This document shows, piece by piece, positions 1-10,141 of a stretch of DNA of 64,000 bases. Numbering within the stretch: the stretch's first letter is position 1; every line of letters begins with the position of its first letter. A program made the translations under genes and the position numbers. Below the pieces are notes generated by a model that made no database searches, was not told where the DNA came from, and saw only the letters and a program-made list of their open reading frames with translations. Source of the DNA: Wyeomyia smithii. Taxonomy: Eukaryota; Arthropoda; Insecta; Diptera; Culicidae. Where the stretch lies: contig NC_073695.1 of the NCBI RefSeq assembly GCF_029784165.1, positions 280,216,079 to 280,280,078 on the forward strand, written 5' to 3'.

Positions 1-1205
1 GAATGAGCACTTCGGCATTAGTGTAGTGGACTGCATGGCAGCTGGGTTGATTATGGTGGCCAACAGGTATGAATATATGAACATTTCGTATTGTTTTGCT
101 TTTTTTATACCAATGATTAGATTCGCGTTAGCAAAATTTGAATAAAATTGAACTACCGTGATGCGCCCTAATTCGGCGCGGCTCCTAATTCTGCGCACTT
201 CGTATTAAAATGTTAAAAATTATCAATTAAAAGCAGATTTCCAAAAATCCTATATATTAACTGTCAAGTTTCTGCTTGTGTTTCCGTTTTTACTAAACGG
301 CATCAACTTTTTGATACGAAGCGCGCAGAATTAGAAGCAGCGCAAGAACTAGAGCGCCGAACGGTAGTTTCAACAGTGTTCCCCGCACTGATGTTGCTTT
401 TCTCGCTGACACCTGTCACCCTGGCATAATTTCAATATCCAAATTCAGAGATTTTTTCAGATCTAGATTTTTTTTTGTATTATCTTATTCATGCTGGAAA
501 CAGTGCGTCGGAGGATAACAAAGAATATTGGCTATTGCGTTTGACTGAAAATGAAAATACCTAAAAATGAGTTATTTGAGTAAAACATGACATTCCGCTT
601 ACCAATTGGTATAACTGAGTAGCATGAAAAAGGTTTTAGAACGATTTTTTTGATGTTCCAAACAGTCACAGAAATGGATTCATAATTTACATTTTAGATC
701 TAGTATAAAACTACATTTACAAAACCAATACAGCTTTGATTTTGTGTTCGTTTGAAAAAAAAAAAAAAACTAAGCAACGATTTGAACCGACGCTAAAAAC
801 TGCTATAAGTCTTACAATAAATTTACTGAAACCCCAGATAAAGTAAAACATCCGTTTTATAAAAATAAAACACTAGTTACAAGAATAAATGTTGATGCGA
901 TACGACAATTGTGTTATAGTTAACTCTCGAGAAATAACTTTTATATTTTTACTATAATTGCCAGATCCGGCGGACCGCTGATGGACATTATTGAAACTTC
1001 GGAGGGTAGCCAAAATGGTTATCTAGCTATTGACGCATATGATTATGCCCGCTGTATTGCCACTATTCTTTACAATAACCGAGAGCAGAATAACAGAATT
1101 CGGGAGGCAGCGCGTGCTTCTGTGGATAGGTTCTCGGAAGCGGAGTTCGAAGCTGGTTTCTTGAGGGCTATCTCAACCATCCTGGACGACAAGGAGTGCC
1201 AGTAA
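1..1205 (+). CDS. ALG11: ALG11-like alpha-1,2-mannosyltransferase, C-terminal two exons (partial at 5' end)
   Basis: Two exons are visible. Exon 1 is cut by the window start: base 1 closes a codon, reading starts at base 2 and ends at 66 before a GT donor at 67-68. Exon 2 runs 965-1205, after an AG acceptor at 963-964, with a TAA stop at 1203-1205. The split codon AG|A gives Arg and the join reads through as VANRSGGPLMD. The N-terminal NEHFGISVVDCMAAGLI is the donor-binding region of GT-B, family GT4 glycosyltransferases, and the SGGP that follows is typical of ALG11. The family adds the fourth and fifth mannoses of the dolichol-linked N-glycan precursor on the cytosolic face of the ER. Only 101 residues are present; the acceptor-binding half lies upstream of the window. 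The second acidic residue of the EX7E motif is Asp rather than Glu. The call rests on motif recognition, without a search. Confidence 0.88.
149..372. mobile_element. Short TIR element (MITE) in the last ALG11 intron
   Basis: The bases at about 150-210 recur in inverted form at about 314-371. Both arms contain CTACCGT at the outside and CTAATTCTGCGC followed by CTTCGTAT on the inside, so each arm is about 55 bp with an unpaired centre of about 100 bp. No coding capacity is present and no clear target duplication is visible. It lies within the 67-964 intron. The rest of that intron (373-964) is AT-rich, with an A14 run near 760, and shows nothing else. Confidence 0.65.
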
Positions 1206-1401
1206 AGGGATAGCTACAACTGATTTATCCGTTTAGAAAGCTGTTAGATATGAGTTCCTAATTTTTAGTTTGAGAATCAATTACTAATAATACTTAAAAT
1301 AATGTCAAATATTTGTCACTTCGACTATACCATCAACATTAATTTAGGATAAAATTTTATAGCAACCAAATGTGTGACTTCCTGGAATTCACCACTAAGG
1401 C

Positions 1402-1407
1402 AATAAA
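1402..1407 (+). promoter_or_regulatory. ALG11: Candidate ALG11 polyadenylation signal
   Basis: A canonical AATAAA lies 197 bp downstream of the ALG11 stop codon. Position and motif fit a cleavage/polyadenylation signal, but the hexamer is common in AT-rich DNA and no transcript evidence is available. Confidence 0.4.
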
Positions 1408-2314
1408 ATTAGAAACAAGTGCCGTTCGTTTTTCCGTAAACTTTCCAATTGTCACGAAACAGTTGATAAACGATTCCCAGACAATGTACTAAATGAGTCA
1501 ACTTTCACGGTGATCGTAGTTTTTCAATAGAAGTCAGTAACTGTAGAAGGCGACAGATAGGCAGGTATGAATGTCATTTGAGCGTTCTGAAAGTTATTTC
1601 GGCTATGGATTGAACCTATTGGCGGTTGTTTGCAATGGTTTCATTCTCGATGTACATTGGATTTCCCGTCTGTACGCTTGCTGGTGACAAGTTAACCGGC
1701 AGTAGTCAGAGTGTATCCGAGAAAAGTTTTTTTCCGTACTCTCCGCAATTGCGCTGGTGGTGGCAACATTTGAACGAATTCAATCACTGGTCAGGTCAGT
1801 CGATTGGTACATGGAAGGGCAATGGGTGCTGCTGGCTTCGAAAGTTTGACATCGTTCAATGTTACCGAAGGACGAAGTTTTCTGTGTAAAACTAAAATTG
1901 AATTTAATTAAGCGCCATATTGTGTGAGCATGGCATGAGAAATTGTCGTCTAGAGAAACCAACTGGCAATGATGGAAACAGTTTATAATTTGGTCGATAC
2001 GGAAGTCGATTATAGAAAGTGGATGCACACTTCGTCCTGGAGCAAGGTGGTTATGTCTGTATAACACAATTTGGAAGAAATGAAATGTAGTTTTAGGTCT
2101 ATGTTTTATTTCATATGTTTCACTGTGTTTTTCATTTATATAACCTTTGCAACCAATTGTTAATATAAAGTTTGTATTGAGAGAGTAGGTGCAATATGCA
2201 ATGACAGATGAAAATGTATTGGCTTATTAGACAAGTATCGCAATGCGACTTTAACTGTCAGAGACTAAGGTTAACATCTTCACACGTTGAAACATTAAGG
2301 AGCACGTAGGAAAC
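1408..2314. other. Intergenic stretch with nothing recognised
   Basis: AT-rich sequence downstream of ALG11. The short open frames on both strands at 1626-2067 overlap each other and show no family resemblance. I see no repeat ends or RNA gene. Confidence 0.5.
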
Positions 2315-2422
2315 ATCCCAACAAACAATTTGTTTAATAACGGTTCTAAAGCTATAATTTAGCCTAAAAAAGCCTAATCATAGCTTAATACGTTGTAAAT
2401 CAACAATATTGTTTGTTGGGAT
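2315..2422. mobile_element. 108-bp MITE-like inverted repeat
   Basis: A perfect 15-bp inverted repeat, ATCCCAACAAACAAT at 2315-2329 and its complement at 2408-2422, encloses about 78 bp of AT-rich sequence. Size and structure fit a very short non-autonomous TIR element. No convincing target-site duplication is visible, so the superfamily is open. Confidence 0.6.
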
Positions 2423-2614
2423 TGGGTAGCACATTTGCGAGGCTTACTTTCTTAACAGCGTCATGCTGATTGATAATTGGAATATATTTTTATCATTATT
2501 TTTGTAACAAGCAAAATTCGCCCGGCTGTCAAAATCCTCTATATAGCGATTAACCCAATAAACGAATTCATGATGAGCTCTAGGTACTGTTGTGAATAAC
2601 TGTAGCAATCCCTT

Positions 2615-2655
<41 letters not shown>

Positions 2656-2712
2656 AAGTATAAGTTTATTTGTCGCTATATTGTTTAATTAAAAATTATC
2701 TATATAATTGTA

Positions 2713-5700
2713 TCAAACACCGACTTCTAAATTGAAGTTCAATTCTTCTACATTTATCCTACCATTACAATTATCAATGAAGGTAATGTATCTAAACAAG
2801 AGTTTCAAAATTTCCCTTCTTGGTGTCGCTGATATACCTTCAAGCGAGGGCCGCAAGAGTTCATCAATCGTCAGTGTTCGTTGATAGCCAGTCCAAGCAA
2901 GCAGCTTTTGTTGGAGTAGTTGGTGCGCTGCGCGCACTCTGGTGCAGCCAAAAAATTTGTGCTGGATGGTCTCCTCACCAGCTCTACAGTGTATACACAC
3001 TGGCTCATCAGTTCGTCTCATTTTGAACAGCAGTTGACGATGTGGCAACTTATTGTTGAGGTACATGTATAGAGTACTTTTTTCCGCAGACAGCAGACTT
3101 CGACCACAAATATTTTTCCAAACACGGACCCAATTGGTATTTGGATTTTTGATCTCCACTTTTGGTTTGTCTGTTTGTTCGATGAAATAACGATGGATCG
3201 AACAGGCGGAGGGGTGTAGACGGATTTGAAGGGGAAGATGTGTAATATTGCTTAGGATGATTTTAAAACAAGGAAGATCGCGGATGGAATTTGAGTTGGG
3301 AGGAATTGCTTGTTGTAGTAAGGAATTATAAAAAGGAAGGGAGTCTAATTCGTGTATATGTCGGTTAATCAATAAAGCCTTACATTTAAGCGCCGGTAAA
3401 TGCAGTTTGAGGCCACCATCCTCTCTGTTGCGTGACATTTGCTGCATAGGTATAGTAGCATAACACCCACGGAAGAGATAGCTACGCATGGTGGCCGTTA
3501 GTTTCGCTATGTGTGCTGGAGTCGGTGCTAAGTTGGCTGCCATGTACCAGATTTTCGATGTCAAGAAAACGTTTAACAGCGTAACTTTCTGATGTAGCGT
3601 CAAACTGCGCAACGAATGATGCCAAATTTGTCGTCTGAAATTGGTTACCAGAGTGTTCCAGTTGAACGAAACCATCTCCTGTACTGAGTTTGTAAAAACT
3701 ACGCCAAGTATTTTGATAGTTTCCTCCGTCCGCAGCCATGGTACTGTCATAGGGTGATTAGTTTCACCGACGTCGATTGCCGTTGTTTTTGCTTCATTCA
3801 AGCGGGCTCCGGAAGCATTTCCAAACCGCCTGATCAGATCTCGCATTGTATTGAGCTGCTCCACACTGGTGACGATGGCACTAATGTCATCTGCATAAGC
3901 AACTACCAAATCAGTCCCACACACGCGTTCTAATTGTCGTAGGAGAGGGTGCAGATATATCACGAACAAATGCATTGAAAGTGGGTCCCCCTGACGAACC
4001 GATCTCTGAATTGGAAAGGGTGCGGAGAGGTGTCCGTTGATGAGCAGTCTGGAGGAGGAAGCAGTCGATATACGAGAGAGTAGATTCACTAATGCCGTGT
4101 TAAAACCCAGGGATCGCATTGTATTGAATAAAAATTGTTGATCGACGCGATCAAACGCATGATCCAGATCAAAGGAAATAAGCTTTCCATGTCTGCCGTT
4201 TGCTTTTAATTGTGCGATCCTATCTTTCATGCTAAGTGTGGCTTGAAATATATTTCGCCCAGTATTCGAACACTTTTGTGATCCGGTCAGTACGGAATGA
4301 GTTTGTAACACATTCTCCAAGCGGTGCTTTAAAATACGGGATAAGATTTTATAATCGTAATTGATGAGACTGATGGGCCTGTATGAACGAGCGGTGTTCC
4401 CCGCACCGCGTTTTTTTACCAGAACGATCACTCCGTTCATGAACTCGTTTGGAATGTTTGATCCGATGGCTTCATTCAAAATTAAGTTTAGTTCTCGGTG
4501 AATCACATTGAAAGTTTTTAAGTAAAACTCTTTTGGAAGGCCGTCGGGGCCAGGAGATTTTTTTGATGAGCTGGATCGAATAGCAGATAGTATTTCGTCT
4601 GTCGTGATTTCATTCATACAGCCTTCGTTCGCCGCATCCTCTTCTGGGATGACTCTCTCGCATTGGAATATTTCATCCACTTCCTCCACATTCTCTCGTG
4701 CATACAGACCAGAAAAATATTGAACCATATGATCACGTATATTATCAGCGTTGTCTATTATTTCGTCCGTTTCGGTCTGCAGTAGTTCGATAGTGGTTCT
4801 CTTTCGTGCTCGTTCTCCTAGTTGGTAGGTAGACAGTGGTTCTCCGGCGACGAACATTTCGTTTATTTGCACGAACATTTCGGAGAAGCGGCGTTGATGT
4901 AGCAGCATTTCGGCTTTTATCCGGTTGATGGTGGTGAGCAGGGCACGGTTGTTGTAGTAGTCGTCATATGCTTGCCGGAGTAGTACGTAGAGACGTTGTT
5001 GTTCCCGATAAAAGCAATCGTACATTATTTTGGACTTCCATCGAAAGAACGATTTAATTTTCGGCTTCGCCACTGCTAGCCACCATTCCATCCATGACTG
5101 GAAATTGCGGCGTTGACGAGTCCAGTACTGCCACTGTGTTTGGAACTCTTCGATGTGTTCGGTAGTGAGGAGGTGGGGGCGGAGACACCAAAAACCGTTC
5201 CCATGTGCTTGGTTAGGAAGAGGGAGACATACCCTAGCGGTGACGGCTTTGTGGTCAGAGAAACAACATACATGGGTAGTGACGGATCTTAGCTGCTCTC
5301 GGAGACCAGCACTCACGTAGAATCGATCGAGCCTGGACGAGGAGTTATGAGTGATATACGTATATGCAGTATCTCGTGGACGTAGTTGTTGCCAGACATC
5401 AAGCAGACGCAGTTGCTGTACGGTGGCTAACAGAGCAGGACTCGAGTTGTTTCCCGTCGCATCGCATTGCCGTAGCACACAATTGAAATCGCCCCCTAGG
5501 ACGGTGTGGTCAGTGCGATGGCGAAGATAATATGCGATCGTGTTGTTGAAAAAACGCTCTCGTTCGGCACGCAGAGCGGTTCCTGACGGAGCATACACGT
5601 TACAAAGTGTCGTGTTATTTATACGCAGAGCAAGCAATCTCCCGTCCAGACTTTTTTCGATATGAGAGAATTTAAGATGCTCTTTCAGGGCGATAGCTGT

Positions 5701-5892
5701 TCCTCTCCTAGAGTGATCGACGTTGCAGATGACATTATAGCCGGGCAAAGTAAGCTGATCGTTCTCAACCTCCTGCAGGAAAACGATATCTAGCTCCTGG
5801 GTGCGGATAAATGTGCGTAGAGCGTTTAGTTTTGTTTGGTTGGTGATTGTGTTGATGTTGATAGTTCCGATGTTACAGCTGACGTGGTCCAT
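2713..5892 (-). CDS. LINE ORF2: apurinic-type endonuclease / reverse transcriptase
   Basis: About 1059 residues with no internal stop. Residues 1-225 form an exonuclease-endonuclease-phosphatase (APE-like) domain that would nick target DNA: catalytic Glu in FLQEVE (~41), GGDFN (~133-137) and SDHKAV with His ~214. The reverse transcriptase spans roughly 400-740: KSPGPDGLPKEF (~445-456), SYRPISLINYDYK (~503-515), motif A FDLDHAFDRVD (~574-584), motif B SVRQGDPLS (~631-639) and catalytic YADD (~666-669). The C terminus carries a CX2CX8HX4C zinc-binding pattern (~965-982), common in LINE ORF2 proteins. No RNase H domain is seen. The ATG (complement of 5890-5892) shares one base with the ORF1 TAA (complement of 5892-5894), so translation probably depends on reinitiation after ORF1. 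All recognisable catalytic residues are present, so the enzyme could be functional. Confidence 0.93.
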   Translation of the reverse strand: MDHVSCNIGTININTITNQTKLNALRTFIRTQELDIVFLQEVENDQLTLPGYNVICNVDHSRRGTAIALKEHLKFSHIEKSLDGRLLALRINNTTLCNVYAPSGTALRAERERFFNNTIAYYLRHRTDHTVLGGDFNCVLRQCDATGNNSSPALLATVQQLRLLDVWQQLRPRDTAYTYITHNSSSRLDRFYVSAGLREQLRSVTTHVCCFSDHKAVTARVCLPLPNQAHGNGFWCLRPHLLTTEHIEEFQTQWQYWTRQRRNFQSWMEWWLAVAKPKIKSFFRWKSKIMYDCFYREQQRLYVLLRQAYDDYYNNRALLTTINRIKAEMLLHQRRFSEMFVQINEMFVAGEPLSTYQLGERARKRTTIELLQTETDEIIDNADNIRDHMVQYFSGLYARENVEEVDEIFQCERVIPEEDAANEGCMNEITTDEILSAIRSSSSKKSPGPDGLPKEFYLKTFNVIHRELNLILNEAIGSNIPNEFMNGVIVLVKKRGAGNTARSYRPISLINYDYKILSRILKHRLENVLQTHSVLTGSQKCSNTGRNIFQATLSMKDRIAQLKANGRHGKLISFDLDHAFDRVDQQFLFNTMRSLGFNTALVNLLSRISTASSSRLLINGHLSAPFPIQRSVRQGDPLSMHLFVIYLHPLLRQLERVCGTDLVVAYADDISAIVTSVEQLNTMRDLIRRFGNASGARLNEAKTTAIDVGETNHPMTVPWLRTEETIKILGVVFTNSVQEMVSFNWNTLVTNFRRQIWHHSLRSLTLHQKVTLLNVFLTSKIWYMAANLAPTPAHIAKLTATMRSYLFRGCYATIPMQQMSRNREDGGLKLHLPALKCKALLINRHIHELDSLPFYNSLLQQAIPPNSNSIRDLPCFKIILSNITHLPLQIRLHPSACSIHRYFIEQTDKPKVEIKNPNTNWVRVWKNICGRSLLSAEKSTLYMYLNNKLPHRQLLFKMRRTDEPVCIHCRAGEETIQHKFFGCTRVRAAHQLLQQKLLAWTGYQRTLTIDELLRPSLEGISATPRREILKLLFRYITFIDNCNGRINVEELNFNLEVGV

Positions 5893-6962
5893 TACTGCTG
5901 CATCTCCTCATCGGAAATTAGTTCGTGTTCGTGCTCGGCGGTGGGGGTATCGTTGTCTCCTTCAGTGGGTTTTATCTTTTTGACCACCGGTTTCTTGTGT
6001 CTTCGGCTACCGTTCGAGGTTAGCGAGTATTGGGAGCTGTCGGTTTCGTAGTCATCCTTGTTGAGGTGGTTGGTAGGGACTGTACCGAGTGAGATCGGTA
6101 GCGGAGAGAGTTTGGCGATCGTTTGCCTGGATAGTCTTGCTGAAATCGGGGCCGCAGGAGGCGGCATCGAGATTTTGACTTGCTTGTTAGCAGAGTGTAC
6201 TCCTAGGAGGTTCAGGGCTCCACCCGAAGTGCTTGGTCTACCGATTTTCCCCGAACTACTGGCCATAGCCCGTGTTAGTATTCGTGTACCTACCGGGTTT
6301 GAGGAAGTTTTAGTCGTTGTAGGTTCGGACGGTTTTCCCATCGCTACTTTCGCATACGATTGGTCTGCAGTGGCTTTTTGCACCAGTAATTTTCTGTTTT
6401 GCACACAAGGAATACCAATATGAGCAAATTCGTGGCAGTGCAAACAGGTTTGCCTTTGGCCCTTGTAGGCTACCGTGGTTTCTTCGTCCTCAATTTTAAC
6501 GAGAGAAGGTATGTTTTTCGTTACCGCTACCCGAGCAACACGAACACCAGTTGTGATGCCACCTAGCTCACCATATGCGTCATCCCAGATCAAGTCACGA
6601 ACGTAGAAGACTTCGCCGTATTCGGCGAGGAAAGTGGCGATTTGATTGTTGGAGATACCTTCGGAAAGGTCGAAGAGCCTCACTTCTACCGCCCCGTCCT
6701 CCATCTTAATGCGTAGCTTGTACGACTTTCCGTCAAACATGAACTCGTGCTTACCATCGTGTTGCTCCACGATCTTCTCGGCGAGCTCGAGGTTGTTCAC
6801 CTTTACAAAGGCACATCCCAGCCGTCTACTGGGTTGAAGTTGGAGCACATTTTCGCGTGTAAGACCGAGTTTTTTTACGACAAACTTATGAATCTCATCA
6901 TGAGAAAGCTGCTTCGGAAACTGGGAATAGTCCAGACGGAACGTATTTTCGCGACGCGGCAT
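5892..6962 (-). CDS. LINE ORF1: nucleic-acid-binding protein with RRM-like folds and CCHC zinc knuckle
   Basis: 356 residues counted from the ATG at 6960-6962; the open frame includes a GTG one codon upstream, which I do not use. Residues ~20-90 and ~92-170 look like two RRM-like segments (CAFVKVNN, then VEVRLFDLSEGIS to GVRVARVAVTK). They are followed by a CX2CX4HX4C zinc knuckle, CLHCHEFAHIGIPC (~173-186). The C-terminal half is Ser/Thr/Pro-rich and ends in an acidic tail, DEEMQQ. Proteins of this design coat element RNA to form the retrotransposition ribonucleoprotein. The reading frame is intact, and its stop overlaps the ORF2 start as TAATG. Confidence 0.88.
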   Translation of the reverse strand: MPRRENTFRLDYSQFPKQLSHDEIHKFVVKKLGLTRENVLQLQPSRRLGCAFVKVNNLELAEKIVEQHDGKHEFMFDGKSYKLRIKMEDGAVEVRLFDLSEGISNNQIATFLAEYGEVFYVRDLIWDDAYGELGGITTGVRVARVAVTKNIPSLVKIEDEETTVAYKGQRQTCLHCHEFAHIGIPCVQNRKLLVQKATADQSYAKVAMGKPSEPTTTKTSSNPVGTRILTRAMASSSGKIGRPSTSGGALNLLGVHSANKQVKISMPPPAAPISARLSRQTIAKLSPLPISLGTVPTNHLNKDDYETDSSQYSLTSNGSRRHKKPVVKKIKPTEGDNDTPTAEHEHELISDEEMQQ

Positions 6963-7140
6963 CACGAGAAATCACGTCTGACGCCGCGGCAGAGGCGAAC
7001 GCAATGATTGCTCTGGCAATAGGATACGTATATAAGAAAAAGCCCGTGATCGACTTCCGATAACTGATCGCACAAAAATATCGACTGATCGGCTCAGAAG
7101 TTGAACGCTAACTGGTTGGATCATTGTGGGGACTGTTCAG

Positions 7141-7964
7141 TAGGGTGGGACAAAAAATAAATATTAGCTCCCATGCACTTTTCGTGTTCCTTATGGGTCC
7201 TGTAACAACTGTGTAACTTTTCAGATCGATCGGTGGATCTCTGATTTGCGCCCGATTTTTAAAGTTTCCATACGATTTTATATGGGAAAATCTACTTTTT
7301 CAAAACTTATCCTCTAGAAATTTCCAGTTGGCTCCTAAAAATCTACCAATACATGATATTTGTAGGAAATTTTCCTGGGGATAATTCTTCTGAAAGGCTG
7401 TAAGGTGCTACAAAATTTGTAGAAAAAGTTATTCACCTTAAACTGATCGAATGTCTGACGATCGGCTCAACATTGAATTTTTCCAGCAACACTGCTGCAG
7501 CATGCTGCTGTTGCAAACTCAAACAACGTGATGAGAAACAGTTTCGCGTAGAATTAAGCTTGAAAGCGTGATTTTTTGCTCATAGTATCTTCGGAGAAAA
7601 TGCTTAGAATATCAATCCCTATATTTTGATAGTATTCGTTGTGTGATTTATACCCCTAAAAGTGAGAAATCATCTTTCTAAACACCCCTACGTAGTGAAA
7701 AACATTTTCGTGTAGGATTAGGCTTGAAGGTATGTTATTTTGCTCACGTTATCTTCATTATCGGAAAGCTTGCTTGAAATATTAACTATCAAGTTTTAAT
7801 GTAGATTGATTACTCCCCCTAAAAGAGGGGAATAAGCTTTCTAAACACCCACGTCGTGTGACAACTTGCCACTTCAATAGATCATACCCAGGTGTCTTTC
7901 AGAAAGGAGTTTGGTAGATACATAGCTACAATTTGCGCAGATACATGGCCAGCAGGTCACTACC
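7141..7964 (+). repeat. Left arm of foldback element
   Basis: Pairs with 8787-9636. Matching landmarks include the CTGCAGCATGCTGCTG block near 7495, which is itself palindromic, and the GCCAGCAGGTCACTA block at the inner edge. Confidence 0.85.
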
Positions 7965-8786
7965 ATCCAATGAGGTATACACAGGTGAGGAAGAAGAAGA
8001 CATTCGTCTGTTCTAGTAGCGAAAAAAAGTAAACAGAAGCAGGTGTGGATTGTGACGTAGATCTCGGTCAACAAGCAAATGCCATTTGAAAGCAGGCATG
8101 TTCAAACCCACCACACCAGTGCGTGTGTGTTTTAAGCGATGGAGGGTATTTTCATTGCCCTTCAGTGCTTATACAAAACGGAAACCCACAGTGTTCTAAA
8201 TAAAACAGCCCTTCAGAAGCTTCGGCAAACACAGGCCCGAGTGTTCCCGACTTCGTGAGCCCTCGGGAGCTCGCTTGCTGACACGTGTTTTCTCAAACGC
8301 TTCATTTTTACAAAAGTAAATATGAAAAAAATATTGCAGGTGGTTGTATGCGATGACTACCGTCAAGCTCTCCATTATTATATCATTGTCGATCTCGTCG
8401 TGGCGACCAATGCTTGTGTGTTTCCCGAAACTGCAAGCCCTCGATTGCTTCATGTGCCGAAGTTGAAAAAGTTAAAAAACGAATGGCTCTCCGGTGCTTT
8501 GTCTTCAGCTAGCGACGGAGGGTAATACGAATAGCCCTGCGTGGTGTGTTTGTAAGCAGAATTATCAGTAATAAAAAATTAAGTCGGAGCCAAAGATGTT
8601 TATATTTTCAACAGACAGCGGTTTGCAATCAACACGGGGAGCTAAAGAAAAACTTCGAAAACCTACCCTTTTCCAGTTGTTTCGGATCTTTCAGCGGCCC
8701 ACCTTGATGCCCGCTCAACCAACATCCCGTCCAAAGATCAATACTCTCTTTTTCTCTTTTTCGATAGACTTCATTTACGGTGGTTA

Positions 8787-9636
8787 GTAGTGACCTGCTG
8801 GCCATGTATCTGCGTAAACTGTAGCTATGTATCTACCAAACTCCTTTCTGGAAGATACCAGGGTATGATCTATTAAATTGGCACCAGAACACAAGTTGTC
8901 GACGTGGGTGTTTAGAAAGCTTGTTCCCCTCTTTTAGGGGGAGTAATCAATCTACATTAAAACTTGATGGTTAATATTTCAAGCAAGCTCTCCGATAATG
9001 AATATAACGTGAGCAAAATATCATACCTTCAAGCTTAATCCTACACGAAAATGTTTTTCACTACGTAGGGGTGATTAGAAAGATGACTTCTTACCTTTAG
9101 GGGTATAAAACACACAACGAATGCTATCAAAATATAGGGATTGATATTCTAAGCATTTTCTCCGAAGATACTATGAGCAAAAAATCACGCTTTCAAGCTT
9201 AATTCTACGCGAAACTGTTTCTCATCACGTTGTTGAGTTTGCAACAGCAGCATGCTGCAGCAGTGTTGCTGGAAAAATTCAATGTTGAGCCGATCGTCAG
9301 ACATTCGATCAGTTTATGGTGAATACCTTTTTCTACAAATTTTGTAGCACCTTACAGTCTTCAGAAGAATTATCCCCAGGAAAATTTCTTACAAATATCA
9401 TGTATTGGTAGGTTTTTAGGAGCCAACTGGAAATTTCTAGAGGATAAGTTTTGAAAAAGTAGATTTTCCCATATAAAATCGTATAGAAACTTTTAAAATC
9501 GGGCGCAAATCAGGGATTCCACCGATTGATCTGAAAAGTTACACAGTTGTTACAGGACCCGTAAGGAACACGAAAAGTGCATGGGAGCGAAAAAGTTACA
9601 CCAACGCTTTTTTCCCATACAACTGTGTCCCAGTCT
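8787..9636 (-). repeat. Right arm of foldback element
   Basis: Inverted copy of 7141-7964 with scattered substitutions and about 26 bp of net extra length, mostly an extension near the outer end (around 9590-9620). Confidence 0.85.
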
Positions 9637-9645
9637 ACTGTTCAG

Positions 9646-10133
9646 ATGTTATAGTATAATTATCGTGGCATACAAGTTACTTATTTCGCAGTTACAGCAA
9701 AAAAAAAATTGATAAACAATTTTTCATTATGTGAAACTAAGGCATCTATTACAGAAGACGAGGCGAGCGGCTAGTTACTCGTCTGACCAATTTTGATATT
9801 GCAGCTGGCGAGTTGGCTGGATTTTGGACTAGTAGCTCGTCTGTCACTCAGCTTTTACCAGCCAAGTTTCACTCGCGTTTCTTATCCCTCACAAACAATA
9901 ACCATACACGGATGATAATCCTTATGGTCTAACAATAACCTATATAGTCGAGACTATATCCCGACCTACTTGTTAAGCACGTTTTATGGTTATTAAATCT
10001 GCGGGATACCTACTACATTTTGCTCGCCTCGTCAGTGGATGTAAAAATGTGTCGAAAAAGAGAATAAATATTAATATATTCGAAATATTCTTTCCTGAAT
10101 CAATTTTAATTAAAGCTGTGTTTATTGAGAACC
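9646..10133. other. Short intergenic stretch
   Basis: No gene seen. An 11-bp inverted repeat GACGAGGCGAG (about 9758) / CTCGCCTCGTC (about 10021) could mark the ends of a degraded ~270-bp element, but this is not compelling. Confidence 0.35.
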
Positions 10134-10141
10134 TTTAAGCC

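Larger units (their letters stand above)
2619..7115 (-). mobile_element. Apparently full-length L1/Tx1-like non-LTR retrotransposon (LINE)
   Basis: On the minus strand the element has a 5' UTR of about 150 bp, ORF1 (RRM-like plus zinc knuckle), ORF2 (endonuclease plus reverse transcriptase), a short 3' UTR and a poly(A) tail, seen as a 34-base T run at 2618-2651. Both ORFs are uninterrupted, and ORF2 starts inside the ORF1 stop codon. The RT motif set (FDLDHAFDRVD, RQGDPLS, YADD) and the ORF1 style suggest the L1/Tx1 group, an assignment from memory. The 5' limit is approximate: TTGGAT occurs at 2613-2618 and 7116-7121, which would be a short TSD, but six bases is weak. A foldback element begins 25 bp beyond this limit. 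Confidence 0.9.
7141..9636. mobile_element. 2.5-kb foldback transposable element with ~0.83-kb inverted arms and 9-bp TSD
   Basis: The sequence at 7141-7964 returns in inverted orientation at 8787-9636 with high similarity, leaving a loop of about 820 bp. Termini match as TAGGGTGGGACA (left) and TAGACTGGGACA (complement of the right end). The 9-mer ACTGTTCAG flanks both ends, at 7132-7140 and 9637-9645. The loop shows only short open frames with no recognisable transposase. A 9-bp TSD with very long TIRs is typical of Mutator-like elements, but the terminal sequence is not diagnostic. It is non-autonomous as seen here. Confidence 0.85.

Noticed and set aside
6963..6965. GTG as start codon of LINE ORF1
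   Set aside because: An ATG follows immediately (6960-6962), the usual start in this setting; the GTG merely extends the open frame by one codon.
5801..7007. Plus-strand frames at 5801-6051, 6058-6423, 6646-6837 and 6747-7007
   Set aside because: Shadows of the intact LINE ORF1 on the minus strand.
2613..7121. TTGGAT as a firm target-site duplication of the LINE
   Set aside because: Six bases can match by chance; used only as a tentative boundary.
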